From Neoechinorhynchus agilis (Eukaryota > Acanthocephala): DNA of 64,000 nucleotides. The DNA is taken from positions 6,014,001 to 6,078,000 of the forward strand of contig CM121342.1 in assembly GCA_051530055.1 (NCBI GenBank). Direction: 5' to 3'. Position numbers and translations under genes: made by a program. Shown one piece after another: positions 54,590-64,000 of the stretch. Every line of letters starts with the position of its first letter. Within the stretch, counting starts at the first letter, position 1. The notes below the pieces were generated by a model. That model had not been told where the DNA came from and did no database searches. It saw only the letters and a program-made list of their open reading frames with translations.

Positions 54590-55990
54590 TGGCCGTACGT
54601 TAAAAGAAGTCTTCAACTCTCACTAAAACAAACTGAAACAAACTGAAACAAACAATTTATTGTTGTCTTCAACTCTCACTAAAAAAACTGAAACAAACAA
54701 TTTAATGGCTTAAATAAAAACAAAAATAATACATTTGTCCATACTTTTAAAGGAGTCTTCAAGTATAACTAAAACAAACAGAAACAAGCAATTTAATGGC
54801 TTAAATAAAAACAAAAATTCTGCATTTGTCCATACTTTTAAAGAAGTCTTAAAGTCTCATTAAAACAAACAGAAACAAACAATTTATTGGCTTAAATAAA
54901 AACAAAAATTCTGCATTTGTCCATACTTTTAAAGAAGTCTTCAAGTATAACTAAAACAAACTGAAACAAACAATTTATTGGCTTAAATAAAAACAAAAAT
55001 AATACATTTGTCCATACTTTTAAAGGAGTCTTAAAGTCTCATTAAAACAAACTGAAGCAAACAGCACACAATTTATTGATTTAAATAGAAACAAAAATTC
55101 TGCATTTGTCCATACTTTTAAAGGAGTCTTCAAGTCTCACTAAAACAAACTGAAACAAACAATTTAATGGCTTAAATAAAAACAAAAATTATACATTTGT
55201 CCATACTTTTAAAGGAGTCTTCAAGTCTCATTAAAACAAACTGAAACAAACAGCAATTTATTGATTTAAATAAAAACAAAAATTCTGCATTTGTCCATAC
55301 TTTTAAAGAAGTCTTCAAGTCTCACTAAAACAAACTGAAACAAACAATTTATTGGCTTAAATAAAAACAAAAATAATACATTTGTCCATACTTTTAAAGG
55401 AGTCTTAAAGTCTCATTAAAACAAACTGAAAAAACAATTTATTGATTTAAATCAAAACAAAAATTATACATTTGTCCATAGTTAAAAGGAGTCTTAAAGT
55501 TTCATTGAAACAAACTGAAAAAAACAATTTATTGTTGTCTTCAAGTCTAACTAAAACAAACTGAAACAAACAATTTATTGTTTTAAATAAAAACAAAAAT
55601 TATGCATTTGTCCATACTTTTAAAGGAGTCTTCAAGTCTCATTAAAACAAACTGAAACAAACAACAAACAATTTATTGATTTAAATAAAAACAAAAATTC
55701 TGCATTTGTCCATACTTTTAAAGGAGTCTTCAAGTCTCATTAAAACAAACTGAAACAAACAGCAAACAATTTATTGATTTAAATAAAAACAAAAATTCTG
55801 CATTTGTCCATACTTTTTAAGGAGTCTTCAAGTCTCATTAAAACAAACTGAAACAAACAACAAACAATTTATTGGCTTAAATAAAAACAAAAATTCTGCA
55901 TTTGTCCATACTTTTAAAGGAGTCTTCAAGTCTCACTAAGACAAACTGAAGCAAACAACAAACAATTTAATGGCTTAAATAAAAACCAAA
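54590..55990. repeat. Tandem array, about 95-105 bp unit, about 14 copies
   Basis: The unit is AAACAAACTGAAACAAACAA, TTTATTGGCTTAAATAAAAA, CAAAAATTCTGCATTTGTCC and ATACTTTTAAAGGAGTCTTC, with variants (GCATTTG/ACATTTG, GGCTTAAAT/GATTTAAAT). No frame. Confidence 0.95.
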
Positions 55991-57719
55991 ATTGTTCTGA
56001 AATTTGATAATTTCCTTTCTTCGTAAAATTGATGGAGTCGCATTTCTGATGATATTTTTGACAATTAATGAACCATAAAGATGTTATCCATAGATTGTTT
56101 TGGTCAAAACGAAATAAAGAAAAGGAAGCTCTACCTTTTATCTACTTCCAAACACTTCTGAAAACGTCCAATGCGTAGAAGACGAAATCTGTGGAAAAGA
56201 GACTTTCTTTTGGTAGTTTTGCCAACGACAAACCTTTATGAAAATGTCGGAAATAAATTAGTGACTCTAAATCATCGGACTGATAAAACTACTAAAAGAA
56301 AATAAACAAAAATAAATTAATGAGCTGATGTAATTTTTTGTTGCTCCAACATTCATAGGGACGACGGAATCAGGAACGAGCCTAGTAATTCATATAGAAA
56401 TTCCTCGATTTTTTAAACCTATTCTCATCGAACGAAATCGATACTATCGTCAAATACGACCTAAAAAAAGGAATAGTCCACAACAAATACTCGTTGATGC
56501 TTTGTGTATCGAAAACAAGTAACTACCTACAATGTGATATTGTCGTCCGTAGAAAATGAGAAATACAACCATAGCCGTAGTAATCATTATTCTCTTCTTT
56601 TATAAGATCACCGACTGTAAAAAGATTGGTTAGTCTTGATTTCTGAGGTCCATAATGGCCACAAAAAGACACTACACCGCAATCTTATGGGTTTCTTTTA
56701 AAGATCCGGACTTTACTTGAGGGGTGATTGGAATTTCAAAGCAATTCTAGTTTTTGGGAAGTCCTAAACTAAAAATTATGCATTAAAAATCCAAAACCAG
56801 TCCAATTTTCATTAAAATTTGCGCCCGAGTGAATTCTAAAAGTTAACTTGAATCACAAAAACGTTCTAATCCAAAGAAAAATACGAATCCTGATTTTAAA
56901 TAATAAAAATGAGCAATAAACAATTTTTTTAGCGATTTTCCGTTTCTTTTAAAAGTGCATTTTTAAATGGTTAATAAAATCAATAGAAAAAATTCTCAGG
57001 TTTAAAGAGCGAATTAATACTTTTCGTTTTCTCCAATAAATTCATTGGCTTCTTAGACTTAAAAAATAGAGCCATTTTTTTCGCCCGAGTGAATTCTAAA
57101 AGTTAACTTGAATCACAAAAACGTTCTAATCAAAAAAAAATAAGAATCCTGATTTTGTGGCCGGGGCGGAATAAATAGTAAAAATGAGCAAGAAATAAAA
57201 AAAATTAGCGGTATTATTTTTTTTAAAAGTGCATTTTTAAATGGTTAATAAAATCAATAGAAAAAATTCTCAGGTTTAAAGAGCGAATTAATACTTTTCG
57301 TTTTCTCCAATTTAAATAATAAAAATGAGCAATAAACAATTTTTTTACCGATTTTCCGTTTCTTTTAAAAGTGAATTTTTAAATGGTTAATAAAATCAAT
57401 AGAGCATAGATAATCCTTTTCGTTTTCTTTAAAATGAATTTGAAATATTTAATTGAATTAAACTTGACACTTTTTGGGCCTCATAATTTGATGATGGCCA
57501 CTTAAAATTTGTGTGATTCCAAAAAAAAATAGATATTAAACAATAAAGTGAATTCCAAACAAAAAAGATATCGATTATTATAAATCGTCATTAAAAAAAA
57601 GGGTTAAAATGTGGAAACAATTTAAGAATAGTCCACTTTCGATCAAGTAGAATCTTTCGTGTTGTGTAGATCGACTTTTTTTTCTCGAACCCCACAATTC
57701 CGGTTCAAAGATTGACTCA
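55991..57719. other. Gene-poor stretch with duplicated segments; one possible signal peptide
   Basis: Blocks are repeated: GAATTCTAAAAGTTAACTTG at about 56831 and 57091, and TAATAAAAATGAGCAATAAA at about 56901 and 57315. At 56556-56633 an ATG opens MRNTTIAVVIIILFFYKITD, a good signal peptide or anchor, followed by a donor-like GTTAGT. Without splicing it ends after 25 codons. It may be the first exon of a small secreted-protein gene. Confidence 0.35.
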
Positions 57720-58328
57720 ATGTCGACTCCGGCGCGTCGTCGACTGATGCGGGATTTCAAAAAGTAAGTGATTTTGATTATTGATTTTATTTTTATATTA
57801 AAGACTTCAATCGGACGATAATATGGGTATAAGTGCAAGTCCAACAGACGACAACATAATGGTATGGGACGCTGTGATTTTTGGACCGGAGGACACTCCC
57901 TTCGAAGACGGAACATTTAAACTTCGACTGGAGTTTTCTGAAGATTATCCAGCAAAAGCTCCGTTGGTGAAGTTCACTACAAAAATGTTCCATCCAAACA
58001 GTAAGCGGACGCTATTCAAATTATGAAAGATTTTCTTTTAGTCTATAACGACGGTCGGATTTGTTTGGACATTCTACAGACTCGATGGAGTCCTACTTAT
58101 GATGTAGAAGCGATTCTTACCTCGATTCAGGTGAGTTTTGTCTTCTTTTTTTCCAAGGGTGAGTTTTAGAACGTTCAGTCTCTTCTTAATGAGCCAAATA
58201 CCAATTCACCGGCTAATAATGAGGCAGCAGAGTTGTATGTGAAAAACAAGAGCGAATACGCGGCACGAGTTCGGGCTTGCGTCCGGGAGAGTTGGAAATC
58301 CGTGGATTCTGTTGGTGCCAATAATTGA
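57720..58328 (+). CDS. UBE2A: RAD6/UBE2A-type ubiquitin-conjugating enzyme (proximal last exon)
   Basis: The E2 enzyme that, with RAD18 or BRE1-type E3s, ubiquitylates PCNA and histone H2B. Exons 57720-57763, 57804-58000, 58042-58130 and 58179-58328, with introns of 40-48 nt, give 159 aa (human 152). The N-terminus [15 protein letters not shown] is the RAD6 signature. The core has [20 protein letters not shown], the HPN motif in KMFHPNIY, the catalytic Cys in GRICLDILQ and [16 protein letters not shown]. The last exon encodes [20 protein letters not shown] and a C-terminal helix. An in-frame acceptor nine bases earlier would add N-V-Q. A second, homologous last exon lies downstream (58420-58569). 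Confidence 0.94.
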
Positions 58329-58419
58329 GAGAGAGAATATATTGTCTTCTTTAAACTATCGTAAAATATCTCCTTTTTTTGTTTAATATTTGAGACTCTG
58401 CATTAGACGCGCTTTTTAG

Positions 58420-58569
58420 TCCTTGCTCAACGATCCAAACCCGTCGTCGCCCGCAAATGTTGTGGCCGCCAATATGTTCATCGTGAACAAGGCTCAGTAT
58501 GAGAAGGCAGTTAGGATTGCCGTCGAGGAGAGCTGGAAATGCGTCCAGCGAGATGATGATGTCGCATAA
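58420..58569 (+). CDS. UBE2A: Alternative last exon of the RAD6/UBE2A gene
   Basis: Preceded by a good acceptor (CTTTTTAG), it opens in the same phase as the proximal last exon and encodes exactly the same number of residues (49): [20 protein letters not shown], then [20 protein letters not shown] and VQRDDDVA. This is plainly the RAD6 C-terminal helix region, and [13 protein letters not shown] is nearer the family consensus than the proximal copy. Its codons are richer in G/C at third positions (GCC, GTC, AAG, GAG) than the proximal exon. AATAAA overlaps the stop (58568-58573). The mature proteins would differ only after the active-site half. Possible origins are exon duplication, a partial gene copy, or the decaying tail of a second RAD6 gene. 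Confidence 0.8.
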   Translation, partial: SLLNDPNPSSPANVVAANMFIVNKAQYEKAVRIAVEESWKCVQRDDDVA

Positions 58570-58573
58570 TAAA

Positions 58574-60320
58574 CTCATTCGTCTCGAGAGAACACTCGAA
58601 TTCGCAAGGGATCCTCAGGCTGTTTGCCGCCGGTCTGTAGAATCTTGTTTTCCGCTCTTTCGTCCGAAACTCATTCGAGATTATCCGTCGCTCGTTGTTG
58701 GCGCCGTGGAGTAAATTTAAAAGAAAATGTAAAACTCTTTCTCATCCGTTTAATTAATAGTTCTCAAGAGAACACTCGAATTCGTGAGAGGTTCTGAGGT
58801 TGGATATTTGCCGCCGGTCTGTAGAATTTTGTTTTCCGCTCTTTCGTCCGAAACTCATTCGTGATTATCCGTCGCTCGTTGTTGGCGCCGTGGAGTAAAT
58901 TTAAAAGAAAATGTGAACTCTTTCTCACATGGAAAAACTCGAAATAAATCCGTTTAATTTATAGTTCTCAAGAGAACACTCGAATTCGTGAGAGGTTCTG
59001 AGGTTCGCTGTTTGCCGCCGGTCTGTAGAATCTTGTTTTCCGCTCTTTCGTCCGAAACTCATTCGAGATTATCCGTCGCTCGTTGTCGAATTCGAGGTCT
59101 GAGGTTGTTTTGCCGGTCTGTAGAATTTGTTTTCCGCTCTTTCGTCCGAAACTCATTCGTGATTATCCGTCGCGTGCGCCGTGGAGTAAATTTAAAAGAA
59201 AATGTAAACTCTTTCTCATCCGTTTAATTAATAGTTCTCAAGAGAACACCGATTCGGGACTGGGTGGGCCGGTTGTAGAATTTGTTTCCGCTCTTCGTCC
59301 GAAACTCATTCGTGATTATCCGTCGCTCGTTGTCGAATTCGTGAGAGGTTCTGAGGTTGGATATTTGCCGGTCTGTAGAATTTTGTTGTTTTCCGCTCTT
59401 TCGTCCGAAACTCATTCGTGATTATCCGTCGCTCGTTGTTGGCGCCGTGGAGTAAATTTAAAAGAAAATGTGAAACTCTTTCTCATCCGTTTAATTAATA
59501 GTTCTCAAGAGAACACTCGAATTCGCAAGGGATCCTGAGGCTGTTTGCCGCCGGTCTGTAGAATCTTGTTTTCCGCTCTTTCGTCCGAAACTCATTCGTG
59601 ATTATCCGTCGCTCGTTGTTGGCGCCGTGGAGTAAATTTAAAAGAAAATGTAAAACTCTTTCTCATCCGTTTAATTAATAGTTCTCAAGAGAACACTCGA
59701 ATTCGCAAGGGATCCTGAGGTTGGCTGTTTGCCGCCGGTCTGTAGATCTTGTTTTCCGCTCTTTCGTCCGAAACTCATTCGGATTATCCGTCGCTCGTTG
59801 TTGGCGCCGTGGAGTAAATTTAAAGAAAATGTAAAACTCTTTCTCATCCGTTTAATTAATAGTTCTCAAGAGAACACTCGAATTCGTAAGGTTCTGAGGT
59901 TGGATATTTGCCGGTCTGTAGAATTTTGTTTTCCGCTCTTTCGTCCGAAACTCATTCGTGATTATCCGTCGCTCGTTGTTGGCGCCGTGGAGTAAATTTA
60001 AAAGAAAATGTGAAACTCTTTCTCACATGGAAAAACTCAAAATAAATCCGTTTAATTAATAGTTCTCAAGAGAACACTCGAATTCGTGAGAGGTTCTGAG
60101 GTTGGATATTTGCCGGTCTGTAGAATTTTGTTTTCCGCTCTTTCGTCCGAAACTCATTCGTGATTATCCGTCGCTCGTTGTTGGCGCCGTGGAGTAAATT
60201 TAAAAGAAAATGTAAAACTCTTTCTCACATGGAAAAACTCAAAATAAATCCGTTTAATTTATAGTTCTCAAGAGAACACTCGAATTCGTGAAACGTTCTG
60301 AGGTTGGCTGTTTAATTTGC
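58574..60320. repeat. Tandem array, about 150-215 bp unit, about 10 copies
   Basis: The unit has TCTCAAGAGAACACTCGAAT, TTGCCGCCGGTCTGTAGAAT, CCGCTCTTTCGTCCGAAACT, GATTATCCGTCGCTCGTTG and GGCGCCGTGGAGTAAATTT. It is GC-richer than its surroundings. Several copies have internal deletions (59080-59340). It starts a few bases after the alternative RAD6 exon. Frames on both strands are artefacts. Confidence 0.95.
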
Positions 60321-60417
60321 CTGTTCAAAACAGTTTAAAAAATTGAGATTTTAAAACGTTTTTGTCTTGTAGAATTTTGTTTATTTTTTTTCTGCTCTTT
60401 CGTCCGAAACTCATTCG

Positions 60418-60826
60418 TGTTTGAAGAATTGAGCAGTGGGGAACAAAGAGCAAAAGTAGAAATTTGAACGATCAACTGAACGATGGAAAATGTTATTGAG
60501 TTGAAATTTTGGAGGAATGAAAGCGTTAGACCGCACCTCTCCTCTTGTGAAAGATTTTAAGTTTTTTTTAAAGAGATTAGAAGAAAAGGATTGCGGAAAT
60601 ACAAAACCTTTAATAGACATTTCGTTCAGAAAAATTGAGAGTTTTCGATAAACTTCTGTTTAAAGAGCGTAAAAACCAAAATTCTAGTCTTCGGATGGTC
60701 AATTTGTTCGTCTCGGATTTCGAAATGTTGGTGAAAATGTTTAATCGGAAAAGAAAAGTTGGAATTTTAGAGAGGTGGAGAAAAAGTCGGAATTGAAAAG
60801 TCGTAAAATCCGGAAAACGACAACAG
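60418..60826 (-). repeat. Dispersed repeat, inverted partner of 38308-38714
   Basis: Abuts the end of the preceding array. The minus strand is open for 69 codons (from 60620, MSIKGFVFPQSFSSNLFKK) and 108 codons (60610-60936), but the partner copy is frameshifted, so coding is unlikely or degenerate. Confidence 0.9.
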
Positions 60827-61479
60827 ATTTCAATCTTCAAACACTCTTTTCTTATTTTAATGCTCGAAACTACATACGAGCGTTCGGTGTTGTAAAATTC
60901 AGAGTCAATTTGAACTTCAAATAGTATTTTGTTCAAACCTGAACCAATTCTTATGAAAGATCTTCCTAAGAAAAGAGTGTTTGAAGATTGACTCTTTGCG
61001 CAACAAGATTGATGATTGTCCCACTTTAGATTTTCTTGAGAAGATGCTGTTGATCTAAAGAGCTATTTGAGATTGAGGGATTTTTTTCTCTGAAGAGAAA
61101 ATCGCCAATGTAAAACAAAAAACCGGATAAAAGTTGTATATTTTTGCTTTTGTTCAAAAACAAACAGATTGACACATTGTTTACAAAATATTTGAATCAG
61201 ACCAGCGTAATAATCGACAATTAATAAAAATTTTATTATATGATTCACTTTTTACTCATTTTCTTCGTTGTGTTTATTCCTCTTTTTATTGCTTTGAATA
61301 TCGATAATCACTACTTTTTCGTTTTATCCTCCTTGCGGTTGATGAATCTTATTGTGGTCCGTAGTATTCGCGACTATTCGAAGATCTAAGACCGTTTGTA
61401 GCCGTAATCCAAACTTAAATTAAGTGATGGAACATCCCTTACTCGGTTTTTGTGAACTGATTGAATCACTTAGACTTTG
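60827..61479. other. Gene-free spacer
   Basis: It contains a short inverted pair, CAATCTTCAAACACTCTTTT (60831) and AAAAGAGTGTTTGAAGATTG (60972). No gene seen. Confidence 0.45.
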
Positions 61480-62200
61480 AAACATACGGTTATGAGTTTC
61501 TACATCCCTCTGAGGATCCTGACTCTCGACGATATTTCGTCCGCTTTGGTTCTGAGTAGCCTAGAATATACTAATCGCCCGCAAAACTTTTTCCGGCGGG
61601 CACTCAAGGACTCCATCAATCAGTATTTTTTGCCCTGACTCAAATTACAATCATTGCTCCACATCGGACTCCACACAAACTATCACTCACGTTTATAAGA
61701 ATCATCAAGGAAAAATCCATGGGATGATAGAGTTGTGGAGATTACACAATCAAACGTATTTGTTGGGATATTTCGCGAGACAAACGGACAGTACCGAATT
61801 CATAGACCCTCTAAACCCTCATTATAAATCACAGTTTTTTATACGGCATCTTTCCTTTATGCCTGAAAACTGCTAAAGTGATCCTTCTTCCGAAAAATGG
61901 ATATCCGATATAGGCCGAATCATTCTGTCCAATATCCATCCTGGCCGCTCTTTCATAAAATCATCGAAAAATGTTTTAAACCACTTCTTAGCACCAAATT
62001 ATCGCCCCTACAATTCGGCTAATTTTCCGTAATTCTCCTCCTCGCTCGTCTCATTCAATTGGACTTATCGAAATAATTAGACTTCGTAGACCATTCACTC
62101 TTTTCGGTCTCAACTTAAGGCGCAGATCCACTGGCTCGAATCTTAACACTCGCAAACAGCCTCCTCCTCCTCCTCAACTCAAGATGCCGCGTCCTATCAT
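61480..62200 (+). mobile_element. Remnant of a non-LTR (LINE) reverse transcriptase
   Basis: Broken plus-strand frames give GIFPLCLKTAKVILLPKNG (about 61850-61905), CPISILAALFHKIIEKCFK (about 61930-61985) and LLSTKLSPLQFG (about 61985-62020), then LDFVDHSLFSVST further on. This is the order of RT motifs 0-2 in LINEs (FP..WK.A.V.PI.K, YRPISLL....KI.EK, QFGF). Several stops and shifts make it inactive. It is a different part of a retroelement from the fragments at 1-240, 1011-1665 and 63235-63355, and may or may not be the same family. Confidence 0.65.
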
Positions 62201-62575
62201 CACTTCTTTTTCTCCTTAATCTCCAACGAAATCATCCACATCAAAGATTTCTGCACCATTCACAGAGTCCATCTGAATTTCTCTAAATGCTTCGAAATGA
62301 TTCCCTCACTTATTCTTTTAATGTTCCGAATAGACAAATGCTGTCTTTAATAATTTCATATCTTTTAAACTAACATCTCAAATTTTTGTCCAATATAAAC
62401 TTCGATTCCGTCTTCTTTGATTCGATTTCAAATGTCAGTTTAGAATCTTTTTTCGGCCTTGGAATCGAGATTTCGAATTGCAAAAAAAAAGAGAAAACTT
62501 GAATCACAGTTGCGAGCACCTATCAGTAAGAGCTCACCTTTTCTTTTTAAAAAAAAGACGAATTTTGTCACAAAA
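62201..62575. other. Spacer and possible 5' UTR of the His-rich gene
   Basis: A basic in-frame stretch (62459-62575) precedes the ATG and contains GTAAGA at about 62526, so a small UTR intron (62526-62558) is possible. Confidence 0.3.
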
Positions 62576-62731
62576 ATGAACCGCGGATACGAACTCCACC
62601 GTCGCAGAAGACGCCATCATGAACACCACCACGGACAACATCCTGAACAAACTCATAATCGCCATTCACAAAATCATCACAGATCCCAGCATCCACCAAA
62701 TGGACCTCCACAAGGATGCTGCATTATGTAA
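62576..62731 (+). CDS. Histidine-rich peptide ending in a CaaX prenylation motif
   Basis: A 51-aa frame from ATG 62576. It begins MNRGYELHRRRRRHHEHHHG, continues His/Gln/Asn/Pro-rich, and ends GPPQGCCIM. The last four residues, CCIM, fit a farnesylation-type CaaX box (Met at X) with an extra upstream Cys that could be palmitoylated. A polybasic Arg/His region plus CaaX suggests a membrane-tethered, possibly metal- or nucleic-acid-binding peptide. The frame stays open upstream to 62459, so a longer basic N-terminus is possible. I recognise no family. The very low chance of a random CaaX at the stop of a biased frame supports reality, but there is no other evidence. Confidence 0.5.
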   Translation: MNRGYELHRRRRRHHEHHHGQHPEQTHNRHSQNHHRSQHPPNGPPQGCCIM

Positions 62732-63234
62732 TGGATTATAATCTAAAATATATTTGTGCTCATTTCACTTCTGGCTCGAATTAAGAATTAGTCTCATAAA
62801 CAAAATCACATTTCATCTAAAATTCTAAGAAGAACCGTTATTTAACGTGCTTAAAGATTTTGAAGAAATCTATACAATTTTCTTAGTCTAACTCTCAAAT
62901 TGATCATTGAAATACTATCAAAAATCGTAGAAAAAAAGAGCTTGGATGTTGTTCATAAGACAAAAATCAACTCGAATATCCATTGGACCAATGATCCATT
63001 CTATTTCCTATAGAACATGTAAGAAATTATTCTATAATTGCTTGGATAAAACTATTTAAAGAGATAGCATTGTAAATCATCGGTTCGATGGCAAAAAATT
63101 AAGCCTTTCAATTGACCATTTGCAACTCGATTTAGATGCTCCAATCGGATAAAATCAAAAACAATCGGATCTATTTTCGTCGTTTTTTAATTTTTTTTTG
63201 AAAAACATAATATATTTTTAACAATTCAAACAAT
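62732..63234. other. Gene-free AT-rich stretch
   Basis: Nothing recognised. Confidence 0.4.
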
Positions 63235-63355
63235 CTGAAGCACACTCACCACCTCCCGCCAAATTCCAGCTTTTGTCCTTCCTCGACCGTCGCCATCACG
63301 CCGGCAGCATTGCCCCGTTGTACTGCCAGCGAGATATTTTGTCGAATGAATCTTT
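63235..63355 (-). mobile_element. Third retroelement C-terminal fragment
   Basis: On minus, RQNISLAVQRGNAAGVMATV, then EEGQKLEFGGRW, matches the extreme C-terminus of the same RT-associated protein (RISLAVQRGNAA). The 17 bases CGACAAAATATCTCGCT are identical to the end of the fragment at about 1600-1625, linking the two copies. It is GC-rich against AT-rich flanks. Confidence 0.65.
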
Positions 63356-64000
63356 TTTTCCATTTTTTCTCAAATAACAACAATTAAAACTATTTTATCA
63401 AAAAGATGATCTCAATGTCCGTTACAAAGCTCTCTTATTGTTTTCCTTTTTTACGGAATTATTTAAAAGTTTAAAAAGATAATTTTTTGCAAACGAGTCG
63501 ATGGCGGATATTTCGTGTTGTTCAAAGAAATCCGTCGACTTAATTTTGCTGAAAAAAGTTTCATTGATAAAATTATCCGAGATGGAAATTGTCTTTTTTT
63601 CCCATTTTTTCCCAAATAACAACAATTAAAACTATTTTATCAAAAAGATGATCTCAATGTACGCAATTATTTAAAAATTTAAAAAGATAATTTTTTGCAA
63701 ACGAGTCGATGGCGGATATTTCGTGTTGTTCAAAGAAATCCGTCGACTTAATTTTGCTGAAAAAAGTTTCATTGATAAAATTATCCGAGATGGAAATTGT
63801 CTTTTTTTCCCATTTTTTCCCAAATAACAACAATTAAAACTATTTTATCAAAAAGATGATCTCAATGTCCGTTACAAAGCTCTCTTATTGTTTTCCTTTT
63901 TTACGGAATTATTTAAAAAGTTTAAAAAGATAATTTTTTGCAAACGAGTCGATGGCGGATATTTCGTGTTGTTCAAAGAAATCCGTCGACTTAATTTTGC
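63356..64000. repeat. Tandem array, about 242-bp unit, runs off the right edge
   Basis: CAAATAACAACAATTAAAAC recurs at 63371, 63613 and 63821. The middle copy lacks about 34 bp (CGTTACAAAGCTCTCTTATT ...). The unit also has CGAGTCGATGGCGGATATTT. The minus frame 63422-63625 is an artefact. Confidence 0.95.

Overview
This 64 kb window is AT-rich eukaryotic DNA, almost certainly from a small-genome animal. The genes have introns of about 26 to 81 nt, with GT-AG ends and little spare sequence. The protein set includes a TAO-type Ste20 kinase, a polypeptide GalNAc-transferase with a ricin-type lectin domain, an ATAD2-type AAA-bromodomain protein and an MCM9-type helicase. MCM9 is known to be absent from Caenorhabditis and Drosophila, so those lineages are unlikely. 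I cannot name the phylum from the sequence alone. There are no prokaryotic operons, CRISPR arrays or rRNA genes.

Layout. 1-3.1 kb: two decayed reverse-transcriptase C-terminal fragments, then a tandem array. 3.2-4.0 kb: a mitochondrial dihydrolipoamide acyltransferase-like protein reduced to its catalytic domain. 4.3-6.3 kb: a foldback element, a small secreted-protein gene and an array. 6.7-8.7 kb: an eight-exon GALNT gene. 9.2-12.1 kb: ATAD2-like gene (minus). 12.2-13.0 kb: a divergent pair of tiny genes. 14.9-21.3 kb: MCM9-like gene, with two introns swollen by different satellites. 21.4-25.5 kb: TAO kinase (minus), preceded by a 309-bp array that repeats its own start codon. 27-34 kb: gene-poor DNA and a 3.5 kb array. 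35.5-38.0 kb: C-terminal part of a Sec24C/D-type COPII coat protein. 38.9-43.1 kb: two unrecognised genes (minus). 43.7-51 kb: arrays and unresolved coding-like islands. 51.6-54.0 kb: GINS2/PSF2 and an ankyrin-repeat gene packed head-to-tail (minus). 57.7-58.6 kb: RAD6/UBE2A with two alternative last exons. 60.4-64 kb: dispersed repeat, LINE remnant, a His-rich CaaX peptide gene and another array.

About a third of the window is tandem repeats of roughly 84-425 bp units. Each locus has its own unit, and the arrays sit next to or inside genes: in introns of MCM9, TAOK and Sec24, upstream of the E2-like and TAOK genes, and downstream of GALNT and RAD6. Several genes belong to replication and damage tolerance (MCM9, GINS2, RAD6), but nothing shows that they are co-regulated. 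I reconstructed exon structures by hand from reading frame, splice signals and family alignment from memory. Junctions marked uncertain need RNA data.
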